Shown: positions 18,146 through 28,777 of the stretch, one piece after another
Layout of the letters: the number at the start of each line of letters is the position of its first letter
Numbering within the stretch: position 1 is the first letter of the stretch
Source: Candidatus Melainabacteria bacterium
GTDB lineage: Bacteria; Cyanobacteriota; Vampirovibrionia; Obscuribacterales; Obscuribacteraceae
Direction of reading: 5' to 3'
NCBI GenBank assembly: GCA_023250095.1
Contig: JAHFBI010000005.1
Location: 1-44,292 of the forward strand
Length of the DNA: 44,292 bases
Made by a program: the position numbers and the translations under genes
The notes under the pieces: model-generated
Told to the model about the DNA's origin: nothing
What the model saw: the letters and a program-made list of their open reading frames with translations, nothing else
The model's database searches: none

Positions 18146-20116
18146 CTATTTGCCCGGAGCCCTAAGCAGAACTCGCCCGGATGTAAGACGGCGCGTGATT
18201 TTTTGATCGTCAAAATATTGCAGCAGGGCCATGGCATATTTGCGAGTAGTAGAGAGTGTCTCGCGGAAGTCCGACGGAGCTATATTTCGCTTTGTATTCC
18301 AGATATCGGATAGAACCTGATGCGCCCGGAGAAGGTTGGCCGGGCTGATAACAAACTCGTAATTGACAATGTGTGCCCGTCCCGTTTTCTCGAGAGCTTG
18401 CGCGCCGGCCTTGACTGTTGCGCTTCCGGCACCGCAAAGTTCAGCCAGGTCGTCAAAATCCAGACAAAGATTCTTTTCCAGCGCTTCAGCCATCCTGTCC
18501 TGCAAAGCCACAAAGGCCGGATCAGCCTGCCGCTCAAGGGGGGCATGGGCGGAAAACAGCCTGTCGCCCTTTCTTACAATCCGTGCGTGCTGTGTCTCTT
18601 CTTCCAGTAAAATCTGAAAAGTCTGGCGATCGAGTTTGGGCATGAGATGAAGTCTCAGGCTCTCCAGAGGAAGCCCTTCTTCCTCCAGCCCCTCGTGTTG
18701 CTGGTTGGACTTTGTGGCGTGCTCGATCTGCTTGGCGACTCGCTCGGTCAGCTCTTTGCGCATTTCTTGAGACATGATTTGCTCACCGAGCCGCACAAGT
18801 CGCCCTTCCTCGATGAGCCTTTGCATTGCCTCAGACGCTGCTGTTTCGGGCACGAATGAGCGTACGAGGGTTTCTTTGACAAGACCTTGTGGGCAGGACT
18901 TCAAGAAAGAAAGAATGGCATCCTCATATTTATGGTCGAGAAGATGTCCGGCGAGCTCAACAAGCCCGGAGCGCTTGATCCAGCGCGGGCGCTCGCAAGA
19001 GAGGATCTCTCCGCCATAGATGGTCTCATCGCTGAGGCGCACGACGAACCGATCAGCCGCGGAGGGCACCACTTGATCTGACAGAGCGATAAAAGCGATT
19101 GTTTCAAGCGTGCTGTCGGCAGCTTTCTGCCTGGCAGGAAGTTCTTCAACCCAGCGAATAGAGCCGTGGCACTCCGCTGTTCCATGATAGAGACGGACAG
19201 GCTGCCCGCTCAAGCGTTCAGCGAACTTGGAGCCGCTGGATACCCCTTTCTCCACAAGGCTGACAAGTAAATTCTTGCAAGGCGTGATCGGCTCGCCAAG
19301 AACGACATGTCCTCTGGCGAGGGTGACGTTATCCTTGAGCACGAGATTTACTGCTACGCGCTGTCCAGCAACAGCGGTGTTTACCGTCGCCCCGAAAGTC
19401 TCCAGCCTGCGTATTCTCCCGGAAGTCACGGAAGGACCGATGCTCACCTGATCCCCGATATTCAGGAGCCCCTTCACAAGGGTGCCTGTGATGACTGTTC
19501 CGAAGCCGGACTTGCTGAACACCCGGTCGATTGGCAGAAACGCGCCGCCCCGTATGGCGCGCGCCGGCTCCTTCTCCAGATGTTTGACAAAGGAAAGCTT
19601 CAGCTGGTCTATCCCGGTCTTCCTGGTGGAAGAAAGAAAACAAATTTCAAGCGGCTCGACATCCCACTTCAGTAAAAGCTCTTCGATTTCCTGGCGGACG
19701 ATATCGAGCTGCTCTGCGTCGTCGACAAGATCCACCTTTGTGACGGCGACAATAGCCTTCCGCACGCCAAGATAGCTCAGAATTCTCACGTGTTGCTTTG
19801 TTTGCGGCATGGGACCTTCGTCGGCTGCCACCACAAGGAGCGCCATATCGATGCCGCCCACGCCGGCCAGCATGTTCTTCAGAAATTTGCCGTGTCCGGG
19901 AACATCTACGAAACCAACAACCATTTGCTCCGACAGGCGCAAATGAGCAAAGCCCAGGTCCGTCGTCATCTGTCGTTCCTTCTCTTCTTTCAAACGATCA
20001 GGATCGATGCCCGTGAGCGCCCGGATCAAACTGGTCTTGCCATGATCCACGTGACCGGCGGTGGAGATTGTAAAGTGGCGGGTGGTTTGCTGAAATTGTG
20101 AATCAGTTGCACTCAT
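18146..20116 (-). CDS. selB: Selenocysteine-specific translation elongation factor SelB
   Basis: GTPase motifs [35 protein letters not shown]; SelB-like domain order with C-terminal winged-helix segments ([28 protein letters not shown]). Confidence 0.93.
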   Translation of the reverse strand: MSATDSQFQQTTRHFTISTAGHVDHGKTSLIRALTGIDPDRLKEEKERQMTTDLGFAHLRLSEQMVVGFVDVPGHGKFLKNMLAGVGGIDMALLVVAADEGPMPQTKQHVRILSYLGVRKAIVAVTKVDLVDDAEQLDIVRQEIEELLLKWDVEPLEICFLSSTRKTGIDQLKLSFVKHLEKEPARAIRGGAFLPIDRVFSKSGFGTVITGTLVKGLLNIGDQVSIGPSVTSGRIRRLETFGATVNTAVAGQRVAVNLVLKDNVTLARGHVVLGEPITPCKNLLVSLVEKGVSSGSKFAERLSGQPVRLYHGTAECHGSIRWVEELPARQKAADSTLETIAFIALSDQVVPSAADRFVVRLSDETIYGGEILSCERPRWIKRSGLVELAGHLLDHKYEDAILSFLKSCPQGLVKETLVRSFVPETAASEAMQRLIEEGRLVRLGEQIMSQEMRKELTERVAKQIEHATKSNQQHEGLEEEGLPLESLRLHLMPKLDRQTFQILLEEETQHARIVRKGDRLFSAHAPLERQADPAFVALQDRMAEALEKNLCLDFDDLAELCGAGSATVKAGAQALEKTGRAHIVNYEFVISPANLLRAHQVLSDIWNTKRNIAPSDFRETLSTTRKYAMALLQYFDDQKITRRLTSGRVLLRAPGK

Positions 20117-20286
20117 GAGACAGTAACCTTAGTCGATCCTAATCCTTCAAATTCAGGCTTGCCGCGCCACTGACGTTGGTGTCCGCTTCTTTGAATCCCG
20201 CTGTCTGAAAGCAGTTTCCAGTAAGGAGGGAGTACAGAATGTAGAATCTTGTTTTTGCCCTGGCAGTCAGATCTTGAGGTTATCTC

Positions 20287-20898
20287 ATGTTACATCAATT
20301 GATCGATCCCATCTTGCAGATGATCCGGGATACAGTAGCCAGTTGGGGCTATACCGGAATTGTCGTCATGATGGCAATCGAGTCGGCTAATATCCCGCTG
20401 CCAAGCGAAGCAATCATGCCAACGGCAGGGATTCTCGTCCAGCGTGGCAGCATGAACATTCATCTGGCTGCTTTTGCAGGCGCCCTTGGCTGCCTGCTGG
20501 GTTCCATTCCCTCCTATTTCCTCGGACGCTACGGCGGGCGGCCCTTCGTGGAGAAGTACGGCAAGTGGTTTCTCGTAAGCCAGGGCGATCTTGCTACCGC
20601 CGACCGCTGGGTAGACCGCTGGGGAGACTGGGCTTTTTTCGTTTGCCGGATGCTGCCGGTGGTTCGCACATTCATTTCTTTCCCAGCCGGTGTGCTGAAA
20701 GCGCATTTTGGCATCTTCTGCCTGTTTACTTTTCTCGGCTCCTGGATCTGGTGCTATTTCCTCACCTGGGTTGGTATCAAATTCGGTGAGAACATGGAGA
20801 TGTTCGTGAACATCTGGCACAAGTTCGATCTGGCGATCGTGCTGGTTGTGGCAGGCGGTCTCGGGTATTATCTCTTTCGGCATTTGAAACACTCCTGA
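20287..20898 (+). CDS. DedA family (SNARE-associated/VTT) membrane protein
   Basis: MAIESANIPLPSEAIMPTAGILV, GSIPSYFLGRYGGRPFVEKYGKWF, CRMLPVVRTFISFPAGVLK. Confidence 0.93.
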   Translation: MLHQLIDPILQMIRDTVASWGYTGIVVMMAIESANIPLPSEAIMPTAGILVQRGSMNIHLAAFAGALGCLLGSIPSYFLGRYGGRPFVEKYGKWFLVSQGDLATADRWVDRWGDWAFFVCRMLPVVRTFISFPAGVLKAHFGIFCLFTFLGSWIWCYFLTWVGIKFGENMEMFVNIWHKFDLAIVLVVAGGLGYYLFRHLKHS

Positions 20899-20945
20899 TC
20901 GATGAACCGCTATAGGACCTGGGGCAGCCGGGAGATGAGAAGATC

Positions 20946-21560
20946 ATGTTTGACCAAAAGAAATTTCAACTGCTCGGAGCAGAGTTCGAGAAAAAGCTCG
21001 CCATAGAGGAGCAGATCTCGCAGTACCTCGACACAACAATGAAATTGCTCGAGCAAGCCGCTTTGTCTCTGGCGTCCCTGCTCCCTGGCAGTGCTGGTAG
21101 GAAAGAGCCTCTTCTTTCAGTGCGGGCAGCAGACAACGCCCTTTATCTGACTGCTGGCAATCGCAACTTGATTTTTTTGTCCGGGCACGGCGCCGGTGTC
21201 GATTACCGCCTGGATAATCCACGCGGCGAGATGTGCGGGCAGGTGCTCATCTTCGGTCACCTGACCGGGCAACAGGAAACAGAGCTTCTCTCCAACTTTC
21301 GTGTCTATGCAAACGGCGATTGCCTCTCGGGAGCATGCACCTGGAACGTGAGCGGCGGGGCGGAAGCCTTCAAGCCGTTCCTTGCCGAACTCATCGCCCG
21401 CGGAATCCTGGAGATGGTTGTCTACCTGCCGGAGGTGAGAGATCTGCCTTCATTCGTCAAAAGCCTGCCTCTCATCGATGAAGATCTCGGTCCTTCCCCT
21501 ATCCAGCACCCCTGTGTCGGCTTCGAGTGCTCGCTTGGCTCACCTCGAAAGCCCTCCTGA
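20946..21560 (+). CDS. Hypothetical protein
   Basis: 204 aa ORF with good context between dedA and the J-domain gene; no family recognised. Confidence 0.6.
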   Translation: MFDQKKFQLLGAEFEKKLAIEEQISQYLDTTMKLLEQAALSLASLLPGSAGRKEPLLSVRAADNALYLTAGNRNLIFLSGHGAGVDYRLDNPRGEMCGQVLIFGHLTGQQETELLSNFRVYANGDCLSGACTWNVSGGAEAFKPFLAELIARGILEMVVYLPEVRDLPSFVKSLPLIDEDLGPSPIQHPCVGFECSLGSPRKPS

Positions 21561-21586
21561 GTTTTTCGAAGGCGGAAGACAAGTTC

Positions 21587-22606
21587 ATGCCGCAGATACC
21601 GGACTACGATTTATGCTACCGCCTTCTGGAGCTTCTACCTGGTGCATCACCAGATGAGATTGAAGACAATTTCAAGCTTCTGGCATTTACCTGGCATCCG
21701 GACAGATTTGTCGGCACAAAGTTCGAGAAGAAAGCTACAAGACGTCTGCAAGACATCAATAATGCCCGCGATGTCCTGACGAATTACTGGAGAACTTACC
21801 AGGTGGCGCCGCCGACTGCCTCCTGCCCTGCGGGTAGCGGGGATCTGCAAAACAATTCAGCAGGGGCAGCCTTCCGGCAGAGGGAAGCGGCAAGCAAGCA
21901 GGCGGCGGCAGCCGGCTTTGAAAGAGCGGCTCCTGGCTCATGGCAATTTGGTCCTCCGGCTTTCAAAAAAAATTTCGTGCACAGGATCTTCGATTTCCTT
22001 GATGAGCTTGAGAGATCTGGCAATTCCGGAGCGGCAGCTGGCGCGATGTTGCTCATGCCGATTGGGGCAATTGTTGTCATCAGCGCTTTGCTCAAGCTAA
22101 CCTGCCGGGCAGCAGGGCTGCCCGAGTCGATACTTTTCAGCAGCCAGGGAGGAGCTATCGTCACTTTTGTTCTCTTTGCCATTGCTGGCTATTTGATCTT
22201 TGCCGGCTCTGATGCCTGGTACAAGGCATACCGCATTGAAGAGAGCCCATATCTTGAATTCAGCCCCCAGGGACTCTCTGCTGACTATCTGTCCAGGCGA
22301 ATTACCGATGCCCTGAAAGACTTCTCACGCGGACAAGACCACTGGGAAATCGCGGCACCAAAAAAATCTTCCGGCGGGTTCACCGAAATCACGGCGACCA
22401 TACATAGCGAGGAACGGCTCTGGCGCTTGTTTCCGGCAGGCTATCAAATATCGTTTACCGCCAGGATTCAAGAGCGGCAGACGACAACTCCCTGCCTGGT
22501 TGCCTTCTGGTTTCACTCTGGCGGATCTCTCTGGAAAGCACCTCTGGTTGCGGTTTTGAGCCAGACGGATGCCTCCGTGAGAAAGAAGCTGGGCAAACTT
22601 TCTTAA
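21587..22606 (+). CDS. DnaJ (J-domain) membrane protein
   Basis: LLPGASPDEIEDNFKLLAFTWHPDRFVGTKFEKKATRRLQDINNARDVL (HPD motif), then two hydrophobic helices. Start set at ATG 21587 (track start 21527). Confidence 0.85.
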   Translation: MPQIPDYDLCYRLLELLPGASPDEIEDNFKLLAFTWHPDRFVGTKFEKKATRRLQDINNARDVLTNYWRTYQVAPPTASCPAGSGDLQNNSAGAAFRQREAASKQAAAAGFERAAPGSWQFGPPAFKKNFVHRIFDFLDELERSGNSGAAAGAMLLMPIGAIVVISALLKLTCRAAGLPESILFSSQGGAIVTFVLFAIAGYLIFAGSDAWYKAYRIEESPYLEFSPQGLSADYLSRRITDALKDFSRGQDHWEIAAPKKSSGGFTEITATIHSEERLWRLFPAGYQISFTARIQERQTTTPCLVAFWFHSGGSLWKAPLVAVLSQTDASVRKKLGKLS

Positions 22607-22803
22607 GGGATTCTGAACGGAGTTGGCGTTGTCAAGATGACCATGTTATTCTCCAGGGCAACTTAACCACATGACAGTTGCAATTGCAGGCAATGACTGC
22701 TCTGACGCGGACTCTACCTTTGTGTCCGGCTGCTGGTTGTTGCATGTGCAGTGGCGTCCGTCACCACTTACCATAGCCACTTTGAAAGTGGCAGGGAGGA
22801 CCA

Positions 22804-23004
22804 ATGAAAGACTTGCTAGCCGATTTCATCAATGACGAACTTGGGCAAGGCATCACAGAATACGGTGCCATCCTGGCCTTTGTTGCTCTGCTGGTGGCGG
22901 TCGTATTCAGTTTTGCCCAGGGCAGCCTGGCTTCGGCAATCTCTTCGGCTTTCAGCAATTGCGTCAGGCAGCTGAATAAATTGAACTCGTATACCAGCAC
23001 GTAA
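22804..23004 (+). CDS. Flp/Fap-type pilin component
   Basis: MKDLLADFINDELGQGITEYGAILAFVALLVAVVF: GQGITEYG prepilin-type motif plus hydrophobic helix; GGGAGG RBS. Confidence 0.88.
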   Translation: MKDLLADFINDELGQGITEYGAILAFVALLVAVVFSFAQGSLASAISSAFSNCVRQLNKLNSYTST

Positions 23005-23251
23005 GTCAAAAAAACTGCAAGCTGGTCTGAGAAAATCTATCCAGCGACAGCTTGACGGCCCTCATGTACCACTTTACTCTTGCTAGCCCCGGACTGCTTG
23101 GCGGCACGACAATATTGACGTGCCGTCGGCAAGCCGGTCTCTGAGCACAAAATTCAGGGATGGCGGCGTATCTGTGAGGGGCTCTGATTTTCGTTACACG
23201 GGTCAATCTTGTTCTCAGCTCTGGTGACAAACTAGCTGTCACCGGGCATGG

Positions 23252-24655
23252 TCAGCGCAGGATGCTGCCTGCAGACTGGACAACCATTGGCTCAAGAGTC
23301 AAAGGAGAGACATTCTCGGCGGCGGCGGATACTTTTGCGGCTTTTATTTCTTTCAGACGCCAGGGAATGTATATCGCCAGGGCAAGAGCCCAGGCTTGCA
23401 GAGGCGGTAGCCCGACATGCCATTTGGACAGCGCCGGTACGATTCCTGATGTAATCAGCCCAAGCGTCATGCCGGCGGCAAACGCGACGATGGCCGGCCA
23501 GGAAATTAAAGGCACCACTTGCTCCAGACAGCGGCGTCTGCGGCTCAGGAAGAGCCATTCAGCCATGACAATTACCGTTGCGGTAGGGATGATGATGCAA
23601 TTGAGGGCGCAAATCTGCTCGAGGGCTCCAGCAGCTCCCAGCCGCGCTAAAAGGAAAGATGCCAGAGAGCACACGGCTGTGACAAGGAACACCGCACTCC
23701 GGTGCGACATCTTGCCGGCTCCTTCACAAGCATGCACGAGCGCGTAAAGATTGGCGTCATTGGCTGCAAAATAATTGGCGCCCAGAACAAGGACTGCCAG
23801 CACGCTCAGTCCGGCAAAAGAAAATTGATTCAAGAACCCGGTAGCCACAGTTGAATCTGTAATACCGAACTTGGCGGCAATCAACCAGCCCGTAAGGGGG
23901 AAGACAAACTCGCCGACAAACAAAGCGCAGGCGAGAGCCAGAGCAATAGGAACGGCTTTAGGACGGCAGTGGCGCCAATAGTCAGCTTCGTTACCCCAGA
24001 TAAAAAAGCCGATCGTAAAGGAGGTAATGGTTGTAAACGCTGCCACAAACCCTGCTTTGCCTGGAGCGAGCAAAAGAGTACTTGAAACCGACGGCGCGAT
24101 TTTGCAGAAGGTGGTCAAAACCCAGGCAATGAGAACAGGAGCTGCGACATACTTGGAAAAGTTAGCCACTCCGGTAAAGCCAAAGAAGTTGTTGATTGCC
24201 ATGGCAAAAGTAAAAGCTACCGCCAGACCTACAAAAATACTCTTCAGTCCGAAAAGCCCGCAAACGACATCAGCCATGAGCAGGGCACAGACCGTGTACC
24301 AACCGAAAAACAAAAAAATGAGACAGCCGACAAGCATTTTGTTGCCTGCCAGCCCGAAGACCGGACGGCTCAGCATCTTGAAAGACAAGCCAGTGGATGC
24401 TGAAAGCAAGCAGATAGGCACGGAATAAGCCAGAATTATGCAAGCGGAGATAGCCAGGCTGATCAGTAGATCGCTTAAGGCGATACCCTGTCGATACCAT
24501 TCGAAGCCAATCAACAGAGCCGGGAAGCTGGTCAACAAAGTCAGCCAGAGAAGACCCATCGTCAGCGAACCACGCTTGCCACTTACGTGAATCTCTGCCA
24601 GCTCTGGATTATCTTTGCGGGCTGGCGGTTTTCTGGCGGACTTGAGCTGCTGCAT
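23252..24655 (-). CDS. Nucleobase:cation symporter-1 (cytosine/purine permease-like) transporter
   Basis: 467 aa, about 12 hydrophobic segments; NNFFGFTGVANFSKYVAAPVL, WGNEADYWRHC and LNQFSFAGLSVLAVLVLGANYFAANDANLYA resemble CodB-type permeases. Confidence 0.75.
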   Translation of the reverse strand: MQQLKSARKPPARKDNPELAEIHVSGKRGSLTMGLLWLTLLTSFPALLIGFEWYRQGIALSDLLISLAISACIILAYSVPICLLSASTGLSFKMLSRPVFGLAGNKMLVGCLIFLFFGWYTVCALLMADVVCGLFGLKSIFVGLAVAFTFAMAINNFFGFTGVANFSKYVAAPVLIAWVLTTFCKIAPSVSSTLLLAPGKAGFVAAFTTITSFTIGFFIWGNEADYWRHCRPKAVPIALALACALFVGEFVFPLTGWLIAAKFGITDSTVATGFLNQFSFAGLSVLAVLVLGANYFAANDANLYALVHACEGAGKMSHRSAVFLVTAVCSLASFLLARLGAAGALEQICALNCIIIPTATVIVMAEWLFLSRRRRCLEQVVPLISWPAIVAFAAGMTLGLITSGIVPALSKWHVGLPPLQAWALALAIYIPWRLKEIKAAKVSAAAENVSPLTLEPMVVQSAGSILR

Positions 24656-24959
24656 AAATAAGTAGCCTCATCAATTTGCGACCAGGAAAATACGAGGCTA
24701 TAGTAGAGCCCGTCCGACTCACCGTCTATGGGAGAAACCGGTCTGCGCCAGATATGTATCAAAGCAGAAACACAAGCTCGGACAGCAAGCGTCTCTTCCC
24801 TATCGGCACGACACATAATCGTTGCCATCGAGGTCGATCAAGTCGCGGTATTAAGGACAACACGTAATCTTCCCACGTGCTTTTACTTTGCCGTTACTTG
24901 CCCGGGATTCAATGATGTCATCAACCAGCGCAATTGTCGCAAAGACAGGAGGCAGACAG

Positions 24960-25982
24960 ATGGTAGACGTAAGCAAAGAAGTCGAGTCCACAGTCAAAGA
25001 CGGCAGCGGTTTCTCCGACATGAATGGAGCCGAGCAAGCCTATAGAAAAATGCAAACCGACGTAGCGACCTTTCAGACACAGCACGCTCAGGGAACGCAA
25101 GAATACAAAGATTATGTAAGCGGCGTGGCAGCCGGGCTAGAAAAAGCAGGCACTCTGCCAGCACTTTCGGTTTTCTGGGCCCAAGACACGCTCCATCGGC
25201 TGCCGGCAGGGCAGCATGGTCTTAAGTCGGCTGACATACAATTTGCAGCTGATGCCGCCAAAGTCGATCCTAACCTTGCTCTGTCCAGCGCGCTTGCCAC
25301 CGGGCTTCAGTCGAAATACGATCAGCTGAAAGGAGCCAATATCGATTTGGATCCGGCAACCGATGCCGAAATGGATATGATCACGCCTGCCGACCTTGTG
25401 CAAGCTCGCAAGTTTGGAACCGCTGAAGCTAGTCTTCTCTCCTGTCAGGGACAGGTCACCGGGCTTACAGGCGAAAGGGACACCCTGACCAAGGCAAACG
25501 GCGATCTTGCCAATCAGGTCACCGGGCTTACAGGCGAAAGGGACACTCTGACCAAGGCAAACGGCGATCTTGCCAATCAGGTCACCGGGCTTACAGGCGA
25601 AAGGGACACCCTGAATAAGGACAATAATGCTTTGCAAGCTGAGAAAACACAACTTCTGGCACAGCGAGACAAAGAAGATTCTGAAAGGAGACAGGAGCAT
25701 CAGCAGGCAACGATAGCCGAGATCACGAAGAAAGCCCAGCTGCAAGCAGGAAATGGCGAAGGATACTGGCATCTGGCATCCCGCCTGCTGAATACAGATG
25801 GGCACAAGCACAAAAATAACGAGATTGTCTCTGTGATGAAACATCTGCAAGACATCAATCACAACAGAGCCCTGCTTAAAGGAGAAGCCGTACAGGTCAT
25901 GAGCGTTGAAGAAATGAACAAAGCGCTTGCCGAAAGCATGAAAGTATACGATGAGAGAGAGTCCAAGAGACGCTCGCCTTAA
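24960..25982 (+). CDS. Coiled-coil protein with perfect internal repeats and LysM-like C-terminal segment
   Basis: AGGAGG RBS 8 nt before ATG 24960; QVTGLTGERDTLTKANGDLAN repeats; C-terminal GNGEGYWHLASRLL...IVSVMKHLQDINHNRALLKGEAVQV resembles LysM. Confidence 0.75.
   Translation: MVDVSKEVESTVKDGSGFSDMNGAEQAYRKMQTDVATFQTQHAQGTQEYKDYVSGVAAGLEKAGTLPALSVFWAQDTLHRLPAGQHGLKSADIQFAADAAKVDPNLALSSALATGLQSKYDQLKGANIDLDPATDAEMDMITPADLVQARKFGTAEASLLSCQGQVTGLTGERDTLTKANGDLANQVTGLTGERDTLTKANGDLANQVTGLTGERDTLNKDNNALQAEKTQLLAQRDKEDSERRQEHQQATIAEITKKAQLQAGNGEGYWHLASRLLNTDGHKHKNNEIVSVMKHLQDINHNRALLKGEAVQVMSVEEMNKALAESMKVYDERESKRRSP
25452..25615 (+). repeat. 63-bp in-frame tandem repeat (about 2.6 copies)
   Basis: caggtcaccgggcttacaggcgaaagggacacyctgaccaaggcaaacggcgatcttgccaat at 25452, 25515 and partial at 25578. 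Confidence 0.95.
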
Positions 25983-26026
25983 GGGCAGTCTTAAGGGGCA
26001 GAAATACTTGCACACAGACTTAGACC

Positions 26027-26059
26027 CCGAGGCGTCCGGCTTGAAGCCGGACACCTCGG
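26027..26059 (+). terminator. Strong terminator-like hairpin
   Basis: CCGAGG-c-GTCCGGCTT/GAAGCCGGAC-a-CCTCGG followed by ccgccTTTTgcc, about 45 nt after the stop of the LysM-like gene. Confidence 0.7.
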
Positions 26060-26370
26060 CCGCCTTTTGCCATGGAGGCAAAAATGTTCATTGCATGCAC
26101 CGCGCTGGAAACCATCGCTTATGTGCACGATTTTTGCCTCTGGCGGCTCGCTCAATCGATATTCGATCGTGAAGATATGCACGGGACAGCCGCCCGGGCA
26201 TACACAGGTCTTTGCCGTAGCGTAAAATTACCTGGGGCTAGAATCAGATTGAGCCTGGTTGCTAGCCGCTGGCGCCCAACTGCCGCCGCCGGGGTCAAAA
26301 GGCTGCCTGGTAATGGCTGTAGTCCCGCGCCAAAACGTTGTCAGTTCTGGACAGGCGAGGTCAATAGCTT

Positions 26371-28005
26371 ATGTCGCAAAGTCTCGGTAGCATCTTTCAG
26401 CTCGGGGAGGACACAACCAATTACCGGCTTTTGACCTCCGACTTAGTGTCGGAAGAAGCTTGCGCCGGTCGCAAGCTTTTGGTTGTAAAGCCCGAAGCCT
26501 TGACAATGCTTGCCAGAGCCGCTTTTCAGGACATTGCTCACCTTCTGCGCGCAAGCCATCTTGAGCAATTGCGCAATATCCTTGATGACCCCGAGGCATC
26601 TTCAAACGACCGTTTCGTGGCCCTGGAACTCCTGAAGAACGCTTGCATCTCAGCCGGAGGTGTCCTGCCCATGTGCCAGGATACGGGCACGGCCATTGTC
26701 TGCGCCCATAAGGGCGAGCATGTCTGGACGGGAGCCGATGATGCGGCAGTTCTTGCCGAAGGAATAAAGAAGACATACAGCCAGTCCAATTTGCGTTACA
26801 GCCAGATGGCCCCCCTGAGTCTGTATCAGGAGACAAATACAGGCTCCAATTTGCCGGCACAAATTGAAATTTATGCCGAACAAGGCTCCACCTATGACTT
26901 TCTTTTCATTGCCAAAGGCGGCGGCTCGGCCAATAAGACTTTCCTTTTGCAAGAGACTAAATCTGTCCTCAATCCAGAATCCCTGCTCAAGCTACTTACC
27001 GACAAAATATCTTCGCTCGGCACATCGGCCTGCCCGCCTTATCACCTGGCAATCGTCATCGGCGGGCTTACAGCTGAGATGACACTGAAGACAGTCAAGC
27101 TGGCCAGCTGCCATTATCTCGACAGCCTGGTGACGGAAGGCGATAAGACCGGCCGCGCATTCCGTGACATTGCCCTCGAGCGCCAGGTGCTGGAAATGAC
27201 ACGCAAACTGGGCATCGGAGCACAGTTCGGCGGCAAATATTTCTGCCTGGACGTGCGCGTAATTCGATTGCCGCGCCACGGCGCCAGTCTGCCTGTCGGC
27301 ATTGGCGTATCTTGCAGCGCCGACCGGCAGATTCTTGGCAAGATCGACAACAAGGGAGTATGGCTCGAGCAGCTGGAGGCAGACCCGGCAAAATACTTGC
27401 CCGAGATCCAGGAAGAGAAGTTGAGCGATGAGACGCTGAAAGTAGACCTCGATCGTCCCATGGAAGAAATACGCGCCAGCCTGGCCGGCATACCAGTCGG
27501 CACGCGCTTGATGCTCTCAGGCACACTGCTGGTTGCTCGCGATATTGCCCATGCAAAATGGAAGGAAGTCATCGAAGCCGGCGAAGAGTTGCCGGAATAT
27601 ACAAAGAAGCATCCCATCTATTATGCCGGACCAGCCAAAACGCCTCCGGGTTATGCTTCTGGCTCATTCGGGCCCACCACTGCCGGAAGAATGGATTCCT
27701 ATGCAGAACTGCTCATGTCGCGCGGAGCCAGTTTGATCAGTCTGGCCAAAGGCAACCGCGCCAACAATGTGCGGGAAGCGTGCTTGCGCTGGGGCGGTTT
27801 TTATCTCGGCACCATAGGTGGTGCAGCCGCGCGCCTGGCGCAAGATTCCATCTCGAAGGTGGAAGTCATCGATTATCCGGAGCTGGGCATGGAAGCTGTA
27901 CACCGCGTAGAAATCAAAGACTTTCCAGCCTTTGTCCTGATCAACGACAAGGGCGAGGATTTCTACGCCGGGCTCTTTGAAAAGCGCCTGGCCGTGGCGA
28001 AGTAA
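26371..28005 (+). CDS. fumA: Class I fumarate hydratase (Fe-S dependent)
   Basis: [116 protein letters not shown]. Confidence 0.93.
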   Translation: MSQSLGSIFQLGEDTTNYRLLTSDLVSEEACAGRKLLVVKPEALTMLARAAFQDIAHLLRASHLEQLRNILDDPEASSNDRFVALELLKNACISAGGVLPMCQDTGTAIVCAHKGEHVWTGADDAAVLAEGIKKTYSQSNLRYSQMAPLSLYQETNTGSNLPAQIEIYAEQGSTYDFLFIAKGGGSANKTFLLQETKSVLNPESLLKLLTDKISSLGTSACPPYHLAIVIGGLTAEMTLKTVKLASCHYLDSLVTEGDKTGRAFRDIALERQVLEMTRKLGIGAQFGGKYFCLDVRVIRLPRHGASLPVGIGVSCSADRQILGKIDNKGVWLEQLEADPAKYLPEIQEEKLSDETLKVDLDRPMEEIRASLAGIPVGTRLMLSGTLLVARDIAHAKWKEVIEAGEELPEYTKKHPIYYAGPAKTPPGYASGSFGPTTAGRMDSYAELLMSRGASLISLAKGNRANNVREACLRWGGFYLGTIGGAAARLAQDSISKVEVIDYPELGMEAVHRVEIKDFPAFVLINDKGEDFYAGLFEKRLAVAK

Positions 28006-28050
28006 GCCCTGCTGCACCATCGGGTAGAAGGTGGCGTGCCCGGGCTGGTC

Positions 28051-28085
28051 GTTACTCGTTACTCGTTACTCGTTGCTTGTTACTC
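28051..28085 (+). repeat. Heptanucleotide tandem repeat (GTTACTC)x5, one unit variant
   Basis: gttactc gttactc gttactc gttgctt gttactc. Confidence 0.95.
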
Positions 28086-28754
28086 AACGCCGGTCAACAG
28101 CCGGCGGGAGTCGATCAAATAGCCGCAAATCGGCTGACCTTTGAGTATGTACTGCTGGCGGGCGATCTTTACCCCAAGAAGGCACTCGATCAGTCTTGGC
28201 TCGAGGATGCAAAGCTGGCGATAGCGGCCTGCCATCCTGTAGATAGCGCAGTTCTGATGGAAGAGGAAGAAGTTGCCATCTGGAAGCGCTATCCAGTCAG
28301 TCATGTAACCCCTGTCGGCAAAGTGTTTTGCCAACACGCCAACTTTCTGCTGCAGGTCTTTATCGACAAAGCCCGGCATTAGCAAAGCTATCATCCGGTC
28401 GTTGTTCGCTCGAAGAAAATCCATTACTCCCTTGTGCCCGCCGGCGTCGAAGACAGTATCAAGCAACTCTTCGGCGAGATCCTCGTATCCGGAGGGATTG
28501 GATGTGGCAGCGCTTTCCGTAAGACGATATTTGTACACAGGACGCCCCTTGCCTACCTGCTGTATCCGCGAGCATACAATTTCCGCTTGCTGCAACGTGG
28601 ACAGGTGGCGCCGCACTGCTGTGTGCGTCAGCTTCAGGACCTTGCAAAGCTCAACCACAGTCATTTCACCGCGCAGCTTGAGAATTCGGACAAGTGCTTC
28701 ACGCGGAGGCTCACCGGGCTTGGGTCTGGCAATGCGCAGGGGTAATTTTTTCAC
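28080..28754 (-). CDS. SufR/COG2345-like HTH transcriptional regulator with Cys motif (likely Fe-S sensing)
   Basis: HTH REALVRILKLRGEMTVVELCKVLKLTHTAVRRHLSTLQQAEIV; C-terminal HQNCAIYRMAGRYRQLCILEPRLIECLLGVKIARQQYILKGQPICGYLI. GTG at 28754 preferred over ATG 28850, because the longer ORF would cover the intergenic inverted repeat. Confidence 0.8.
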   Translation of the reverse strand: MKKLPLRIARPKPGEPPREALVRILKLRGEMTVVELCKVLKLTHTAVRRHLSTLQQAEIVCSRIQQVGKGRPVYKYRLTESAATSNPSGYEDLAEELLDTVFDAGGHKGVMDFLRANNDRMIALLMPGFVDKDLQQKVGVLAKHFADRGYMTDWIALPDGNFFLFHQNCAIYRMAGRYRQLCILEPRLIECLLGVKIARQQYILKGQPICGYLIDSRRLLTGVE

Positions 28755-28777
28755 AGTGATTGACGGGCTAAAATGGT

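Noticed and set aside
20117-20286. tRNA-Sec near selB
   Set aside because: Looked for a long-variable-arm tRNA with TCA anticodon; none in the intergenic regions flanking selB.
20290-20892. 200-aa minus-strand ORF
   Set aside because: Antisense shadow of the clear DedA gene.
25137-26081. 314-aa minus-strand ORF
   Set aside because: Antisense to the repeat-bearing coiled-coil gene, which has AGGAGG RBS and a sensible protein; its repeats merely mirror the 63-bp repeats.
28051-28085. Possible CRISPR array
   Set aside because: The heptamer units are contiguous with no spacers; it is a simple tandem repeat. No other CRISPR-like array or cas gene seen.
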